DNA of 64,000 nt from DATBGZ01 sp963803115 (GCA_963803115.1 CAWDLN010000001.1:62001-126000), one strand, 5' to 3'; counted from the first letter of the stretch, positions 17,634-31,475 are shown. A program made the numbers and translations. The notes: generated by a model not told the origin, from the letters alone.

Positions 17634-18371
17634 GTGGAGAACCTTGCGGTCGGTGAGCAACTCGCCGTCAACGTGCTCAACGCCGCCGACCTCATCGCGA
17701 CGTTCGGCCTCATCGGCGTGTTGGCGATCATCTTCGCGGAGACCGGCCTGCTTATTGGCTTCTTCTTCCCGGGTGACTCGCTGCTCTTCCTTGCTGGCAT
17801 CGCGGCATCCCCGTTCGCGAATGAAATCCTGCCCGGGGTCCAGCTCCCCATCGGATGGCTGCTGATCCTCGCGCCCATCTTCGCCATCGCCGGGGCTCAA
17901 CTCGGCCATTTCCTCGGCGCCCGATATGGCCGCCGGATGTTCGACAAACCGAATTCGAGGCTCTTCAAGCCGGCGTATGTCGACAAGGCCGAGTATTACT
18001 TCAACAAGTTCGGGCCGGCGAAGGCCGTGATCCTGGCCCGGTTCATACCGATCGTTCGGACGTTCCTGAACCCGGTCGCGGGTGTGCTGGAGATGCCCGC
18101 GCGTCAGTTCTTCGTCTACAACGTGGTCGGCGGGGTCCTGTGGACCGACGGCATCCTGCTCGTCGGATACTTCCTCGCCCGCAAGATCACGGAGTGGATC
18201 CCGGCCGAACAGCTCGACACGTACCTGCTCCCGGTCATCGTCCTGATTGTCCTGATCTCGGCCACTCCGATCTTCATCGAGATCCTCCGCGGCTGGCGCG
18301 CACGTCGCAACGGTGTCGCCTTGGACTCCGGTGAGACAAGCGACGGCGGACGGCACCGCGCGCAGCCGTAG
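17634..18371 (+). CDS. DedA family membrane protein
   Basis: A 245-residue integral membrane protein with the DedA/SNARE-associated fold. The features are a hydrophobic hairpin with FAETGLLIGFFFPGDSLLFLAG, then GHFLGARYGRR and the conserved ARFIPIVRTFLNPVAG motif, in which the basic residue and prolines are typical. DedA proteins act as proton-dependent phospholipid or undecaprenyl-phosphate transporters. It starts with GTG 56 bases after the metallophosphatase. A hydrophilic, Ser/Asp-rich tail follows the last membrane span. Confidence 0.93.
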   Translation: MENLAVGEQLAVNVLNAADLIATFGLIGVLAIIFAETGLLIGFFFPGDSLLFLAGIAASPFANEILPGVQLPIGWLLILAPIFAIAGAQLGHFLGARYGRRMFDKPNSRLFKPAYVDKAEYYFNKFGPAKAVILARFIPIVRTFLNPVAGVLEMPARQFFVYNVVGGVLWTDGILLVGYFLARKITEWIPAEQLDTYLLPVIVLIVLISATPIFIEILRGWRARRNGVALDSGETSDGGRHRAQP

Positions 18372-18385
18372 GAAGAACCCCGCGA

Positions 18386-19033
18386 TCAGATCAACCCGGC
18401 ATCGGGCAGATCCAAGGGGCAATCGACGATCGGCCGGCCGGGCAGGCCTCCGGTGAGCAGGAGGGCGCGGTACGTCATCCGAGCGGCCTCGTCGAGGTTG
18501 CTCGCCCGCCGGTGGGCCATGGCGATATCCGGGCCGAGCACGGAACAGCCGTGGTGGGCCAGGATGACGCAGTTCGTGCCGTCGGCGACCGCCGCAGCGG
18601 CGGCCTCAGCGAGTTCGGCCGTGCCCGGTGGATAGAACGGAATCCGCGCGACCCGGCGCAGGTAATAGGCATGGTCCGTCGTAATCAGACGGATGGGCTC
18701 ACCGAGCGCATCGAGGAGCACTGCCAATTGAGGGTGCAGATGGACGACAGCCTTGATGTCCGGGCGCACCCGATATGTGGCCAGGTGAAGCGCCACCTCG
18801 GTACTGGCCGGCACGTCACCCGCGACGACAGCACCGTCGACGACACGAACCTCGACGAAGTCCTTCGATGTCAGGCGATCCAGCCAGGTGCCGGCACCGG
18901 TGACCCAGCACGTGTCCGCACCGGGCACCCGCGCCGATAGATTCCCGCCGCTGCCGACCACGAGACCGGCTTCGACCGCGGCGCGGCCGAGGGCGCACAT
19001 GCCCTCGACGATGGCGGTCGATGCATTGGTCAC
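18386..19033 (-). CDS. Class II aldolase/adducin family protein
   Basis: A 215-residue zinc aldolase related to L-fuculose-phosphate and L-ribulose-phosphate enzymes. Zinc ligands are seen in VVHLHPQL and LAHHG, the GSGGNLSAR loop binds phosphate, and VPASTEVALH supplies the conserved Glu. Length is normal for a fuculose-phosphate aldolase. The substrate is unknown, since there is no sugar kinase or isomerase nearby. The start is GTG 19033. Confidence 0.88.
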   Translation of the reverse strand: MTNASTAIVEGMCALGRAAVEAGLVVGSGGNLSARVPGADTCWVTGAGTWLDRLTSKDFVEVRVVDGAVVAGDVPASTEVALHLATYRVRPDIKAVVHLHPQLAVLLDALGEPIRLITTDHAYYLRRVARIPFYPPGTAELAEAAAAAVADGTNCVILAHHGCSVLGPDIAMAHRRASNLDEAARMTYRALLLTGGLPGRPIVDCPLDLPDAGLI

Positions 19034-19089
19034 GCGATGCTCGTCCCGTACGCCGGTCTGCTAATGGACCGGCGTACGAGACAGCATTG

Positions 19090-19461
19090 TCAGCGTGCCG
19101 CCTTCTTCGTGGCCCGCTTACGGGGCGGCGTAAGGAGGTCCGCGATCGCCTGGATCGCTGACGGTACGAGCCGGTAGTAGGCCCACACACCGCGCTTCTC
19201 CCGCTCCAGCAAGCCGGACTCGGTGAGGATACGCAGGTGGTGGCTCACGGTCGGCTGCGACAGACCAATGGGTGCGGTCAGGTCGCAGACGCACGCCTCG
19301 CCATCGGGCGAGGCCTGGATGAGGCTGAGCAGACGCAGGCGCGCCGGGTCAGCCAGTGCCTTCAAGACACCGGCGAGACGCTCAGCATCAATCCGGTCGT
19401 AGACCTCGCCGTTGAGCGGCGAAGCCTGGGGCAAAATCAGTTCGGCCAGCGCAGTACGCAC
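19090..19461 (-). CDS. ArsR/SmtB family repressor with CxC metal site
   Basis: A 123-residue winged-helix repressor (LADPARLRLLSLI; LSQPTVSHHLRILTESGLLEREKRG). Cys57 and Cys59 in EACVCDL sit at the start of the recognition region, as in ArsR proteins that sense arsenite or antimonite through a CxC site. The tail is Lys/Arg-rich and resembles a DNA-compaction tail. No arsenical pump or reductase lies beside it, so the regulated gene may be itself or a distant target. Confidence 0.88.
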   Translation of the reverse strand: MRTALAELILPQASPLNGEVYDRIDAERLAGVLKALADPARLRLLSLIQASPDGEACVCDLTAPIGLSQPTVSHHLRILTESGLLEREKRGVWAYYRLVPSAIQAIADLLTPPRKRATKKAAR

Positions 19462-19491
19462 GTGTTACATCCTTCCACCAGGGACCATCGA

Positions 19492-19518
19492 TTCGACCAC
19501 ATATCCGTGACTATCGAA
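19492..19518. promoter_or_regulatory. Candidate ArsR operator
   Basis: An interrupted palindrome TTCGA-N17-TCGAA lies 31-57 bases upstream of the arsR start, where autoregulation would be expected. The arms are short, so chance is possible. Confidence 0.3.
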
Positions 19519-19543
19519 CCGACATTTCTTGTTGACTGAAGAG

Positions 19544-20083
19544 TCAGCCGGGTAGGTCCAACTCGGTGAGGCTGAACGCCATCCGGAACTCCAGGCCAGC
19601 CGCTCGAATCGCCGCGCCCGCGCCTCGATCGACCAACACCGCTGTTCCGACCACGTTCGCTCCCGCGTCCCGTAACGCGTCAACGGCGGTCAGCACGCTA
19701 CCGCCCGTTGTCGACGTGTCCTCGACGGCGAGCACCCGACGCCCTGTCACGTCCGGGCCCTCGATCCGCCGTTGCAGACCATGTGCCTTCCCTTCCTTGC
19801 GGACCACGAAGGCATCCAGCGCCCTGCCTCGCTGGTGCGCTTCGTGCAGCATCGCCGCGGCCACCGGATCTGCACCCAGCGTGAGCCCGCCTACCGCGTC
19901 GAATTCCCACCCATCGACAAGATCAAGCATGATCTTGCCGATCAGCGGGGCTCCGGCGTGGTGCAGCGAAAGCCGACGCAGGTCGACGTAGTAGTCCGCT
20001 TCTGCACCCGACGACAACGTCACTCGACCCCAGACCACTGCGAGATCATGGATGAGTTTACGCAGGTCGTCGCGCTCCGACAT
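19544..20083 (-). CDS. pyrE: Orotate phosphoribosyltransferase
   Basis: A 179-residue enzyme that couples orotate to PRPP to make OMP in pyrimidine synthesis. The PRPP-binding motif VLAVEDTSTTGGS is present. A flexible-loop lysine/arginine region (VRKEGKAHGLQRRIEG) and YYVDLRRLSLH near the N-terminus match the family. ATG 20083 begins MSERDDLRKLIHDLAV, and a longer frame upstream lacks family similarity. In this genome it is separate from other pyrimidine genes. Confidence 0.95.
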   Translation of the reverse strand: MSERDDLRKLIHDLAVVWGRVTLSSGAEADYYVDLRRLSLHHAGAPLIGKIMLDLVDGWEFDAVGGLTLGADPVAAAMLHEAHQRGRALDAFVVRKEGKAHGLQRRIEGPDVTGRRVLAVEDTSTTGGSVLTAVDALRDAGANVVGTAVLVDRGAGAAIRAAGLEFRMAFSLTELDLPG

Positions 20084-20141
20084 GTTGATTAGCCTATCTC
20101 CCCACGTCCGAGCTGGGATCAAGCCTCGCTGTGAGTTTCGC

Positions 20142-20936
20142 TCAGTCGGGCTCCCGACCAATTCGGCCCCGAGTGTCGCGAGCGCCCCGTCGCACCAGCG
20201 CTCGCGGAAGGTGACGCAGAGCGAAGGCCGCGACCTTGTACCTCACGGTTGGCACGCTGACGACCTTGCCCCGGCGGAGATCGCGAAGCGCGTCCGCCAC
20301 GAGCTCGTCGGCGTCGAGCCACATGAAGTTCGGCGTCTTCGACATGTTGATACCGGCCCGCTGGTGAAACTCTGTGCGCACATATCCGGGGCACAGAGCC
20401 ATCACCCGTACGCCAAGCGGCGCAACCGAGAGGGCAATCGATTCGCTGAAGTTGGTTACCCACGCCTTCGAGGCCGGATACGTCGAACCAGGCATCGCGG
20501 CACCAAACCCGGACACGGACGACACGTTGATGACCTCGCCCCGGCGGCGCTCCACCATGCCGGGCAGGACCGCGAGCGTCAGCCTCATGACCGCGTGCAC
20601 ATTGACATTCAGCAGCCGCGTCTCCTTCTCGACCGTTGAGCGCAAGAAGGAGGTGTTAAGGCTGAGGCCAGCGTTGTTCACCAACAGATCGACCGGACGG
20701 TCCGGATCCTGCAGGCGCGCCGCCACCAATTCTTGACCCGCGTCGGTGCTCAGGTCCGCGCCGATCTGCTCGACCGGCACCTCGTGCTCGGCGCGCAACT
20801 TATCGGCGGTCGTCGACAACCGGTCGACGTCGCGAGCCACGACCACAAGCCCGTACTTCTCGCTCGCGAGTCGGCGGGCAAAGGCGGCGCCGATGCCGGC
20901 GGTCGCGCCGGTGACAAGTGCGGTACGGGCGGTCAC
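20142..20936 (-). CDS. Short-chain dehydrogenase/reductase
   Basis: A 264-residue classical SDR. The NAD(P)-binding TGATAGIG motif is at the N-terminus, followed by NNAG, a catalytic serine in NVSSVSG and YPASK with the catalytic Tyr and Lys. The C-terminus carries a basic tail (RRGARDTRGR). This layout recalls the DltE/YqjQ-type SDRs. Substrate is unknown. GTG 20936 lies eight bases after the stop of the upstream membrane protein gene, so the two form an operon. Confidence 0.92.
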   Translation of the reverse strand: MTARTALVTGATAGIGAAFARRLASEKYGLVVVARDVDRLSTTADKLRAEHEVPVEQIGADLSTDAGQELVAARLQDPDRPVDLLVNNAGLSLNTSFLRSTVEKETRLLNVNVHAVMRLTLAVLPGMVERRRGEVINVSSVSGFGAAMPGSTYPASKAWVTNFSESIALSVAPLGVRVMALCPGYVRTEFHQRAGINMSKTPNFMWLDADELVADALRDLRRGKVVSVPTVRYKVAAFALRHLPRALVRRGARDTRGRIGREPD

Positions 20937-20943
20937 GGCTACC

Positions 20944-21588
20944 TCACACGGGCGGCTCCGTCGAGGGTGGCGGAGCGTGGATCCGAGTCCGGAAATACTC
21001 CGATGACGCGGGCGCCAGCAACAGGATGGCGACAGCAATGTAGCCCAGCGTCTGCACATCGGTAAGGCCTCCGCCGAGCCCCACGAACCAGGCCGGCATG
21101 GCGTCGCCGAACGCCTGGGCGATCTGGTTGGCGAGGACGGGATCGCGATGACCGGCGGCGACATCCCAGTCCACGTTTGCGCCGAAGGCCGTAACCGACG
21201 TCCGTAACAGCCCACAGCTCAACGACCCGACCGAGACCACGATCGCGCCGATCCGGGCCGCGCGGTCACGCCGTAGGACCCCTCGCCCGAGATAGCCGCT
21301 GAAGATCGCCAGTACAAGCGCGCCAAAGCCGCTAGCGAGCAGGACCGTGCGCATTGCGACGGCGACGCCGGACACGTCGTCAACGGCGACCCGGAGTCGC
21401 AGCGCCTCGGAGGAGAAACCGTCCACCACGCGCCCGGCCCCGACGAGCAGCGCCGCCGCCGAGACGACACCGACGACTGTGCTGCCGTAGAGCAGCACGC
21501 CTGCCACGGTCACCGATTGGGGCCGGCGGCGGCGAATGACCAGTGGCTCGCTCGGATCGGTGGGACGCGACGGCAGCCCGAAATCCAT
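20944..21588 (-). CDS. Four-span membrane protein
   Basis: A 214-residue protein with about four hydrophobic spans (VAGVLLYGSTVVGVVSAAAL; TVLLASGFGALVLAIF; IGAIVVSVGSLSCGLL; LGYIAVAILLLAPAS). The layout matches the neighbouring protein at 21666-22376: a short basic N-terminus, four spans, and a large extracytoplasmic loop between spans 3 and 4. The two look like paralogues. Function is unknown. It is translated just ahead of the SDR. Confidence 0.75.
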   Translation of the reverse strand: MDFGLPSRPTDPSEPLVIRRRRPQSVTVAGVLLYGSTVVGVVSAAALLVGAGRVVDGFSSEALRLRVAVDDVSGVAVAMRTVLLASGFGALVLAIFSGYLGRGVLRRDRAARIGAIVVSVGSLSCGLLRTSVTAFGANVDWDVAAGHRDPVLANQIAQAFGDAMPAWFVGLGGGLTDVQTLGYIAVAILLLAPASSEYFRTRIHAPPPSTEPPV

Positions 21589-21665
21589 GCCTCAGTCCCT
21601 CTCAGACAGTCTGTTAAGCCGCAAACTACCCGAGAGGGACGAAGCGCAAGGTCAAAAGAAGAGTG

Positions 21666-22376
21666 CTACTGCTGCGGACCCGATGGTGGCCACGGCGGAG
21701 CCGGCGGCGTTGCCGGGGGAGCCCCAGGTATGGCCGGTGGCGGCACCTGCGGATATCCGCCGCCCGGGTAGCCACCGCCCTGGTTCCAGTCGGTCGGCGG
21801 TACCCAGACCTCCTGCTCCTTGCGGAAGAAGTCGTTGGCTGCCGGTAGTGCGAGCAGGATGATGATCGTCACCATCACCACCAGCGCAATGACGTCGATG
21901 GTGAGGTTGACTGCCTGGACCCAGCCGGGGGTGGCCGCGGCGATCTTGTCGAGCAGCTCCTGGCTGTCGCCGCCGGCACCCGCCATTCCCTCCAGGCTGC
22001 TGGAGATCGCTGACCCCGCCACACCGCAGCCCAGGCACAGCACGCCTAACCCGGCGACTATCCAGGTCACGATCCGCGCGGGCTGCTTTCCCTTGCCCAC
22101 GAGTGAGCCGAGCACGACGAAGCCGACCGCAATGAGCAGGTAGACGACTCCGGTGATGATGATGCCGATCGTCGCCCCGGTGCTGGCCGCCTGTTGGCGC
22201 GACGGGTCGTTGGCGTAGAAGTCGGTGACGACCTGCCGGATGTCGGCGTACGGAATGAAGCCGACCGCAGCAGAGATGAGCAGCAGAGCCGCGCAGAGAT
22301 AGAGCAGCGTGCTGGCCACTCCGACCGGGGCGGGGCGGCGCTTCGCCGGTGGCGGCTGGGCTACGGCATAGGACAT
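21666..22376 (-). CDS. Four-span membrane protein with proline-rich tail
   Basis: A 236-residue protein with four hydrophobic spans and a cytoplasmic C-terminal tail of about 45 residues rich in Pro, Gly and Tyr (GGGYPGGGYPQVPPP). Such tails are common in actinobacterial membrane proteins that interact with other partners. It is similar in layout to the next gene downstream. Function is unknown. ATG 22376 begins MSYAVAQPPPAKRR. Confidence 0.75.
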   Translation of the reverse strand: MSYAVAQPPPAKRRPAPVGVASTLLYLCAALLLISAAVGFIPYADIRQVVTDFYANDPSRQQAASTGATIGIIITGVVYLLIAVGFVVLGSLVGKGKQPARIVTWIVAGLGVLCLGCGVAGSAISSSLEGMAGAGGDSQELLDKIAAATPGWVQAVNLTIDVIALVVMVTIIILLALPAANDFFRKEQEVWVPPTDWNQGGGYPGGGYPQVPPPAIPGAPPATPPAPPWPPSGPQQ

Positions 22377-22456
22377 CGTTCGGCCTCCTGACGGTTCTCC
22401 GGACGCGATCACGCTACCCGTGGGTGCCGCCGGCCGCACGTACTGGTGACCGCGCG

Positions 22457-25051
<2,595 letters not shown>

Positions 25052-25083
25052 GTCTCCCTATACCTACCTGGGGTCAGACTGGA

Positions 25084-25104
25084 GTTGAGTCTAGCTCACT
25101 CAAC
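25084..25104. promoter_or_regulatory. HAIR operator (HspR site) of clpB
   Basis: GTTGAGT-N7-ACTCAAC is a perfect palindrome matching the HspR-associated inverted repeat consensus CTTGAGT-N7-ACTCAAG except for the outermost base pair. It lies 33-53 bases upstream of the clpB start. The hspR gene itself is at 27135-27569. Confidence 0.85.
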
Positions 25105-25248
25105 TACGGTGCCCACTGCTCCATCAATTGGCGAATAATTGACCTAATGCCCCCTTCCCTAGCGTGGTCGTGAGCAGCTACGTTGTCGCCAGTTCCGCCT
25201 TGGTTGGGCCCGGCGGCCCGACCAGACTGGTCAGGAGTGCGTACGGCG

Positions 25249-25737
25249 GTGAGCGTGCAGCAGATGTCGTTCCGCGGCTTCACGAACCCGGTCGACCCGA
25301 CGCCGGCGGAGCTGCGCGCCTGGGCTTACAACCCCAACTCCGTCATGCCGGAGATGATGCCGCCGGAGTGGGACCTACTGGTCGCGGGTGATCCTCTCGT
25401 AAACACCCTGTTCGACTTGGCGCTCGACCCCGATTGCCCGGCTCGCCGGTTCGCGATGCACTGCCTGTATATCTACGCGGCGGACGCCATCCGGACCAAG
25501 TTCAAGGCTCACCCCAAGCGCCGCCTGCGGCGCCTGGTCGAGAAGGCCGAAGACGAAGGTGACGAGCTGCTCGTCCTTTGGGCGCACAACACCAGGATGC
25601 TGCTTGCCGTCCCGGATCTCTTCGAGTACCGGGACTGGTGTGAAGGCGGCCTCGTCCGCCAGCCGCGGCGTCTGCGCGTCCCCGCCCCGCTTGCGGGTCC
25701 GCCCGCTCTCCCCGGCCCCCGCTCCCCCCGCGACTGA
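25249..25737 (+). CDS. Conserved hypothetical protein
   Basis: About 162 residues, starting VSVQQMSFRGFTNPVDPTPAE. The body is mostly helical (PEWDLLVAGDPLVNTLFDLA, RRLRRLVEKAEDEGDELLVLW) and the C-terminal 35 residues are Arg/Pro-rich and probably disordered. GTG 25249 or ATG 25264 are the plausible starts. No domain was recognised, but codon use and composition are those of a real gene. It is divergent from clpB, with the HAIR operator between them. Confidence 0.65.
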   Translation: MSVQQMSFRGFTNPVDPTPAELRAWAYNPNSVMPEMMPPEWDLLVAGDPLVNTLFDLALDPDCPARRFAMHCLYIYAADAIRTKFKAHPKRRLRRLVEKAEDEGDELLVLWAHNTRMLLAVPDLFEYRDWCEGGLVRQPRRLRVPAPLAGPPALPGPRSPRD

Positions 25738-26000
25738 CTCGCTCCCCCGCCGCGTCCCTTCCGCCGCCTCTCCGCTTCCGCTCTCCCTTTCGAGTCCTCT
25801 CCGCCGATCCTGGAGATATGCGCGTTAGTCGATCGCCAGTAGTCAGGTTAAACATGTGGTGCACCCCATCGATCCTTCGCACACGGACCACGTCGACGGA
25901 GGACGGACATCGAGAATGATGCGTGCGTTCGGATGGTCGATTCTCGTTGTAATCCGTCCCAGATACGTCGCGGCCGGCAACCTCATTGTTAGATGTACGA

Positions 26001-26558
26001 ATGCAGCTTGGTAATGTGTCGTGGAGCGGCGTGGCTGACGCCGGCGCGATTATCGGCGCACTGTTGGCAATTTGGCCGCTGGTGCGGGCATCGACCAGGC
26101 GGGCCACCATGCGCCGGCGCCTGACACAGTCGCTTGAGGTGCTAAGAGTGCTTCGCGCGAGCGGCACTGACCGGCCGTCGACGGCTGCCTTGAGTCGCGC
26201 GCTGGAGGAAGTCGTCGACGAAAGCGCCACATACCTCACCGTGATCGAGCGCAACTGGACAAGGCGAACCCGATCCATGTTCCGCGTCGTGCTGGGCATT
26301 GCGATTTCCGCCGCGGCTATTAATGGCCTTGTTGTGCTCGCATCGACCCGCCGCCCCGTGGAAGTGCCCATCTTTGAAAGATCCGTCGTACTGGTAGTGG
26401 TCGTTCTACTTTATGGTTTGGCCATCCTGGCAATGACTCGAGAACAGCTGATCAGAAGACAGCGGAAGTACGTCGTGCCCGAGATCCGTATGAATGCCGC
26501 GGACGGGCCCACCGTCACGATCACGGTTCCGGCGCCCACGCGGCCGGCCGCTCGCTGA
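26001..26558 (+). CDS. Membrane protein of unknown function
   Basis: About 185 residues. A hydrophobic N-terminal segment (ADAGAIIGALLAIWPLV) is followed by a basic helical region and two more spans (VVLGIAISAAAINGLVVLA; SVVLVVVVLLYGLAILAM), with a polar tail. The base composition is somewhat lower in GC than its neighbours. ATG 26001 is preferred. A region of about 260 bases upstream (25738-26000) has no recognisable feature. Confidence 0.6.
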   Translation: MQLGNVSWSGVADAGAIIGALLAIWPLVRASTRRATMRRRLTQSLEVLRVLRASGTDRPSTAALSRALEEVVDESATYLTVIERNWTRRTRSMFRVVLGIAISAAAINGLVVLASTRRPVEVPIFERSVVLVVVVLLYGLAILAMTREQLIRRQRKYVVPEIRMNAADGPTVTITVPAPTRPAAR

Positions 26559-27134
26559 AGTGACCGCGAGCACAGGCCTGCCTCCTGGCGCTGAACGTGT
26601 GCCCGCGCGACGCGCTCGGCGGTGCGCTCAGCCTCCCGCGGTGTTCGATCAATGCCATGCCGTCTTCGTGTTGAGGGTGACGCCCCGCTCGCTGCCTTCC
26701 TTGTCCGATGAGATCCGGGTGTAGATCACGGCGGGTAGTGACGCACTGGCGTTGGCGGCATAGTGGGCGGTATTCCGGGTGAGCGCGCGGCGTGTCATGG
26801 GCACGCTTTGCTCCCGATGATTGTCTCTCTAATCACGCGCTTTGCCCTAGACCGGCGGGCGGGCAGCGCGGTGGTGGCCAGGCGCGGTGGCGGCCAGCGG
26901 GCAAACAGCGGCCGGGCCTGACCTGTCGTGGTCGGGCCCGGCCGCTGCCGCTATCACTCGTTTGGGGTCTCCCCCCGTTTGCACACACAGTTCTCTCGAC
27001 CCTAGCCCTCCATGCGCGCCGATCTTGGTCGAATGCGGGTGATCAGAGATCGACTCACGCGCATATCGCCAAGGTCGGCGCGACCCAATGCACCTGAAAC
27101 GGCGAATTCGCGCGGGCGGAAGGACTAGGGAGAT
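26559..27134. other. Gene-free interval with one strong hairpin
   Basis: Between two convergent genes. The only feature seen is the inverted repeat at 26908-26947, listed separately. The open frames here have shadow-like composition. Confidence 0.6.
26908..26947. terminator. Bidirectional terminator-like hairpin
   Basis: Arms AGCGGCCGGGCC and GGCCCGGCCGCT pair perfectly over 12 bp with a 16-base loop. It lies between the convergent membrane protein gene and hspR, so it could end both transcripts. Confidence 0.6.
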
Positions 27135-27569
27135 TCAGCGCTGGGTGCGGGGCTTCCAGATGACCAGGGCGGTGGTAGGCGTCGGGCGCATCGGCACCAG
27201 GTCCCGCCGTGGGTAGCTCAACGCCTCGAGCTGAACCAGCCGGGCTTCTGCGTCCGCCAGGCGGGCCTGGGCCTCCGCCAGCTCCTGCTGCAGCTCGTAG
27301 GTCGCCTGCTCCAGTTCGATGATCCGCTTGATCCCGGCCAGATTGACGCCGTCGTCCTGGCTGAGCCGTTGCACCTCACGCAGCAGCGCGACATCGCGGA
27401 CGCTGTAGCGGCGCCCGCCGCCGGTGGCCCGGCCCGGCTGGACCAGGCCCATGCGGTCGTACTGGCGCAGCGTCTGCGGGTGCAGTCCGGCCATCCGAGC
27501 CGCCACCGAGATGATCAACACCTTGGAGTCGTCGGTGGTGATCTCCGCGAAGAGGAACTCGGCACTCAC
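27135..27569 (-). CDS. hspR: HspR heat-shock repressor (MerR family)
   Basis: A 144-residue MerR-type repressor. The DNA-binding motif (ISVAARMAGLHPQTLRQYDRMGLVQPGR) and GGGRRYSVRDVALLREVQRL are followed by a coiled coil (ELEQATYELQQELAEAQARL). HspR binds HAIR sequences and uses DnaK as co-repressor. It is the last gene of the dnaK-grpE-dnaJ-hspR operon. Its GTG overlaps the dnaJ TAG by one base. Sites matching its consensus are found before dnaK and clpB in this window. Confidence 0.95.
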   Translation of the reverse strand: MSAEFLFAEITTDDSKVLIISVAARMAGLHPQTLRQYDRMGLVQPGRATGGGRRYSVRDVALLREVQRLSQDDGVNLAGIKRIIELEQATYELQQELAEAQARLADAEARLVQLEALSYPRRDLVPMRPTPTTALVIWKPRTQR

Positions 27570-28786
27570 TAGTGATCACCACCGTAGTCCGGTCGGGCAT
27601 GGCTGCCACGGAACTCGTGCCGCCGTACCGTCTCGTCGATCACAGCCCGATTGGGAGAGGGTGCGTGGAGCGCATAGTCCTCCAGCGCCTTACGCGCCTC
27701 GGGCGTCAGAGCCGTCGGTACGTCGACGTCCAATGTCACGAGCAGGTCGCCCGGATCGCCCTCACGTTTGGGCACGCCCCGACCGCGCACGCGCAGGGTG
27801 CGTCCGCTCGGGGTGCCGGCGGCCACCCGTACCGTGACCGAACCGTCCAATGTGGGCACTCGTAGGTCGGTACCGAAGACCGCCTCCGCGTAGCTGATCG
27901 AGACGGTGAGGGTCAGATCGTCCCCGTCCCGGCCAAAGACTGTGTCCGAGCGGACCTTTACCAGAAGATGCAGATCACCGGCCGGGCCACCGCGTTCGCC
28001 CGGCTCGCCGCGGCCAGCCAGCCGGATCCGCTGTCCATCGGAGACCCCGGCCGGAATGCGGACGTTGAGGGTACGTGTCTTGGTTACTCCACCGGTGCCA
28101 CGGCACTCGGGGCATTTCTCGTCGACGACCGTACCCACGCCCTGGCATTCACGACATGGCTCAGTGAACGAGAATGCGCCTTGGTTGGAGGTGACGAGAC
28201 CGGAGCCATGGCAGACCGGGCACTGCCGGGGCTGAGTGCCCGACCGTGCCCCGGTGCCGTGACAGATGTCGCAGACGCCCGGCGCCCGAAGCGTGATCGG
28301 CAGTGTCGCGCCGTGCACCGCGTCGGCGAAGTCGAGGGTCACCTCGGCCTCGACGTCGCGCCCGCGCTGAGGTCCTCGCCGCCCGCCGGCCCGGCTGCCG
28401 CCGCCGAAGATTGTGCCGAACAGATCGGTGAATCCGGCCCCACCGAAACGCTGGTCGCCGGCCTGCTGCTGATCGCCCTGGCCACGCATGAAGTCGTTGA
28501 GGTCGAACGGGCTGTACTGCTCCCGAGCGCTGCGCCGGAACGCACCCGCGCCGAAGAGCGAGCGCATCTCGTCGTACTCCTTGCGTTTGCGCTCGTCGGA
28601 GAGCACGTCGTACGCCTCGGAGACGGACTTGAATCGCTCCTCCGCGTCCCGGTTTCCGGGGTTGTGGTCCGGATGCAGCTCACGGGCAAGCTTCCGGTAG
28701 GCCCGCTTGACCTCCTCCTGGGAGGCGGTCTTCTTGACGCCGAGGACGGCGTAGAAGTCCTTCTCCAGCCAGTCCTTGGAACTCAA
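27569..28786 (-). CDS. dnaJ: DnaJ co-chaperone
   Basis: A 405-residue type I J-protein. The J domain contains the HPD motif (ELHPDHNPG). A Gly/Phe-rich linker follows (GGAGFTDLFGTIFGGG). The zinc-binding region has four CxxCxGxG-type repeats (CDICHGTG, CPVCHGSG, CRECQGVG, CPECRGTG), and the client-binding domains are complete. It stimulates DnaK ATPase activity. It is the third gene of the operon, 97 bases after grpE. Confidence 0.97.
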   Translation of the reverse strand: MSSKDWLEKDFYAVLGVKKTASQEEVKRAYRKLARELHPDHNPGNRDAEERFKSVSEAYDVLSDERKRKEYDEMRSLFGAGAFRRSAREQYSPFDLNDFMRGQGDQQQAGDQRFGGAGFTDLFGTIFGGGSRAGGRRGPQRGRDVEAEVTLDFADAVHGATLPITLRAPGVCDICHGTGARSGTQPRQCPVCHGSGLVTSNQGAFSFTEPCRECQGVGTVVDEKCPECRGTGGVTKTRTLNVRIPAGVSDGQRIRLAGRGEPGERGGPAGDLHLLVKVRSDTVFGRDGDDLTLTVSISYAEAVFGTDLRVPTLDGSVTVRVAAGTPSGRTLRVRGRGVPKREGDPGDLLVTLDVDVPTALTPEARKALEDYALHAPSPNRAVIDETVRRHEFRGSHARPDYGGDH

Positions 28787-28883
28787 GAGCCCACCTCCCT
28801 CCAGGCGGAGAGTGTCCTCGTCGCGACCGGCCGCTGAGACGGCCGGCCGGTCCGACGGGGATCACGTAGCGCTGTCGTCATTG

Positions 28884-29545
28884 TCATTCGGGATCTGCCA
28901 CGGCGACCAGCGCCGCGCGGAGCAGGCGATCCCCGAGGAGGTAGCCCCGACGCATGACCGCCACACAGGTCGGCTCGGTGACCTCACCGGACGTCTGGTG
29001 GGTTACGGCCTCGTGCCGAGTCGGGTCGAAGACGTCGCCGACGTCGCCGAACCCGCTGAGCCCGAACTTGGTCAGCGCGGCATTGAGCTGCTCGGCCATC
29101 ACCGCGAAGGGCCCGACGAGATCGCCGTGTTCGCGGGCCCGGTCGAGGTCGTCGAGGATCGGCAGAAGGCTACTGATGACCAGGCTCGTGGACTGCTCCA
29201 CCACGGCGCCGCGGTCTCGCTCGACGCGCTTGCGGTAGTTGGCGTACTCCGCGCTGACCCGCTGCAGGTCCTTAACTCGTTCGTCCAATTCGGACCGCAG
29301 CGCCTCCAGTTCGGCCCCGAGCGGCTTGGCCCCGGCCGCGGCAACACTGTCCTCTTCGGACACTACCTCGCCCGCGACCTCGGTCTCCGCTGGTGGGGTC
29401 TCCGTCCCAGGTGGACTGTCCGCCGGCTGACCGACCGTCGCCTCCGCCGGCACCGGAGTCTCGCTCGCGCGTTCGTCGCTGCTCACGGTCTGCTCCCCAG
29501 CCGGTCCGGAGCCGTCCCCCGGACCGGCTGTCTTCTTCGGATCCA

Positions 29546-29546
<1 letters not shown>
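28884..29546 (-). CDS. grpE: GrpE nucleotide exchange factor
   Basis: About 220 residues. A long acidic, Pro/Thr-rich disordered N-terminus (roughly 75 residues) comes first. The dimerising coiled coil follows (LGAELEALRSELDERVKDLQ, YANYRKRVERDR), then the beta domain (GDVFDPTRHEAVTHQ). It releases ADP from DnaK. Its ATG shares one base with the dnaK stop codon (TGATG), so translation is coupled. Confidence 0.95.
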
Positions 29547-31384
<1,838 letters not shown>

Positions 31385-31422
31385 GTCCTATTCCTCCACG
31401 TCTGTGTATGCAAGTCCGCATA

Positions 31423-31443
31423 GTTGAGCGGACCAGACTCAAT
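31423..31443. promoter_or_regulatory. HAIR operator 1 of the dnaK operon
   Basis: GTTGAGC-N7-ACTCAAT, matching the HspR consensus CTTGAGT-N7-ACTCAAG at 11 of 14 arm positions, 39-59 bases upstream of the dnaK start. Confidence 0.8.
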
Positions 31444-31475
31444 GTTGCCACGCTATCTGGCCACGTCAAACAGCG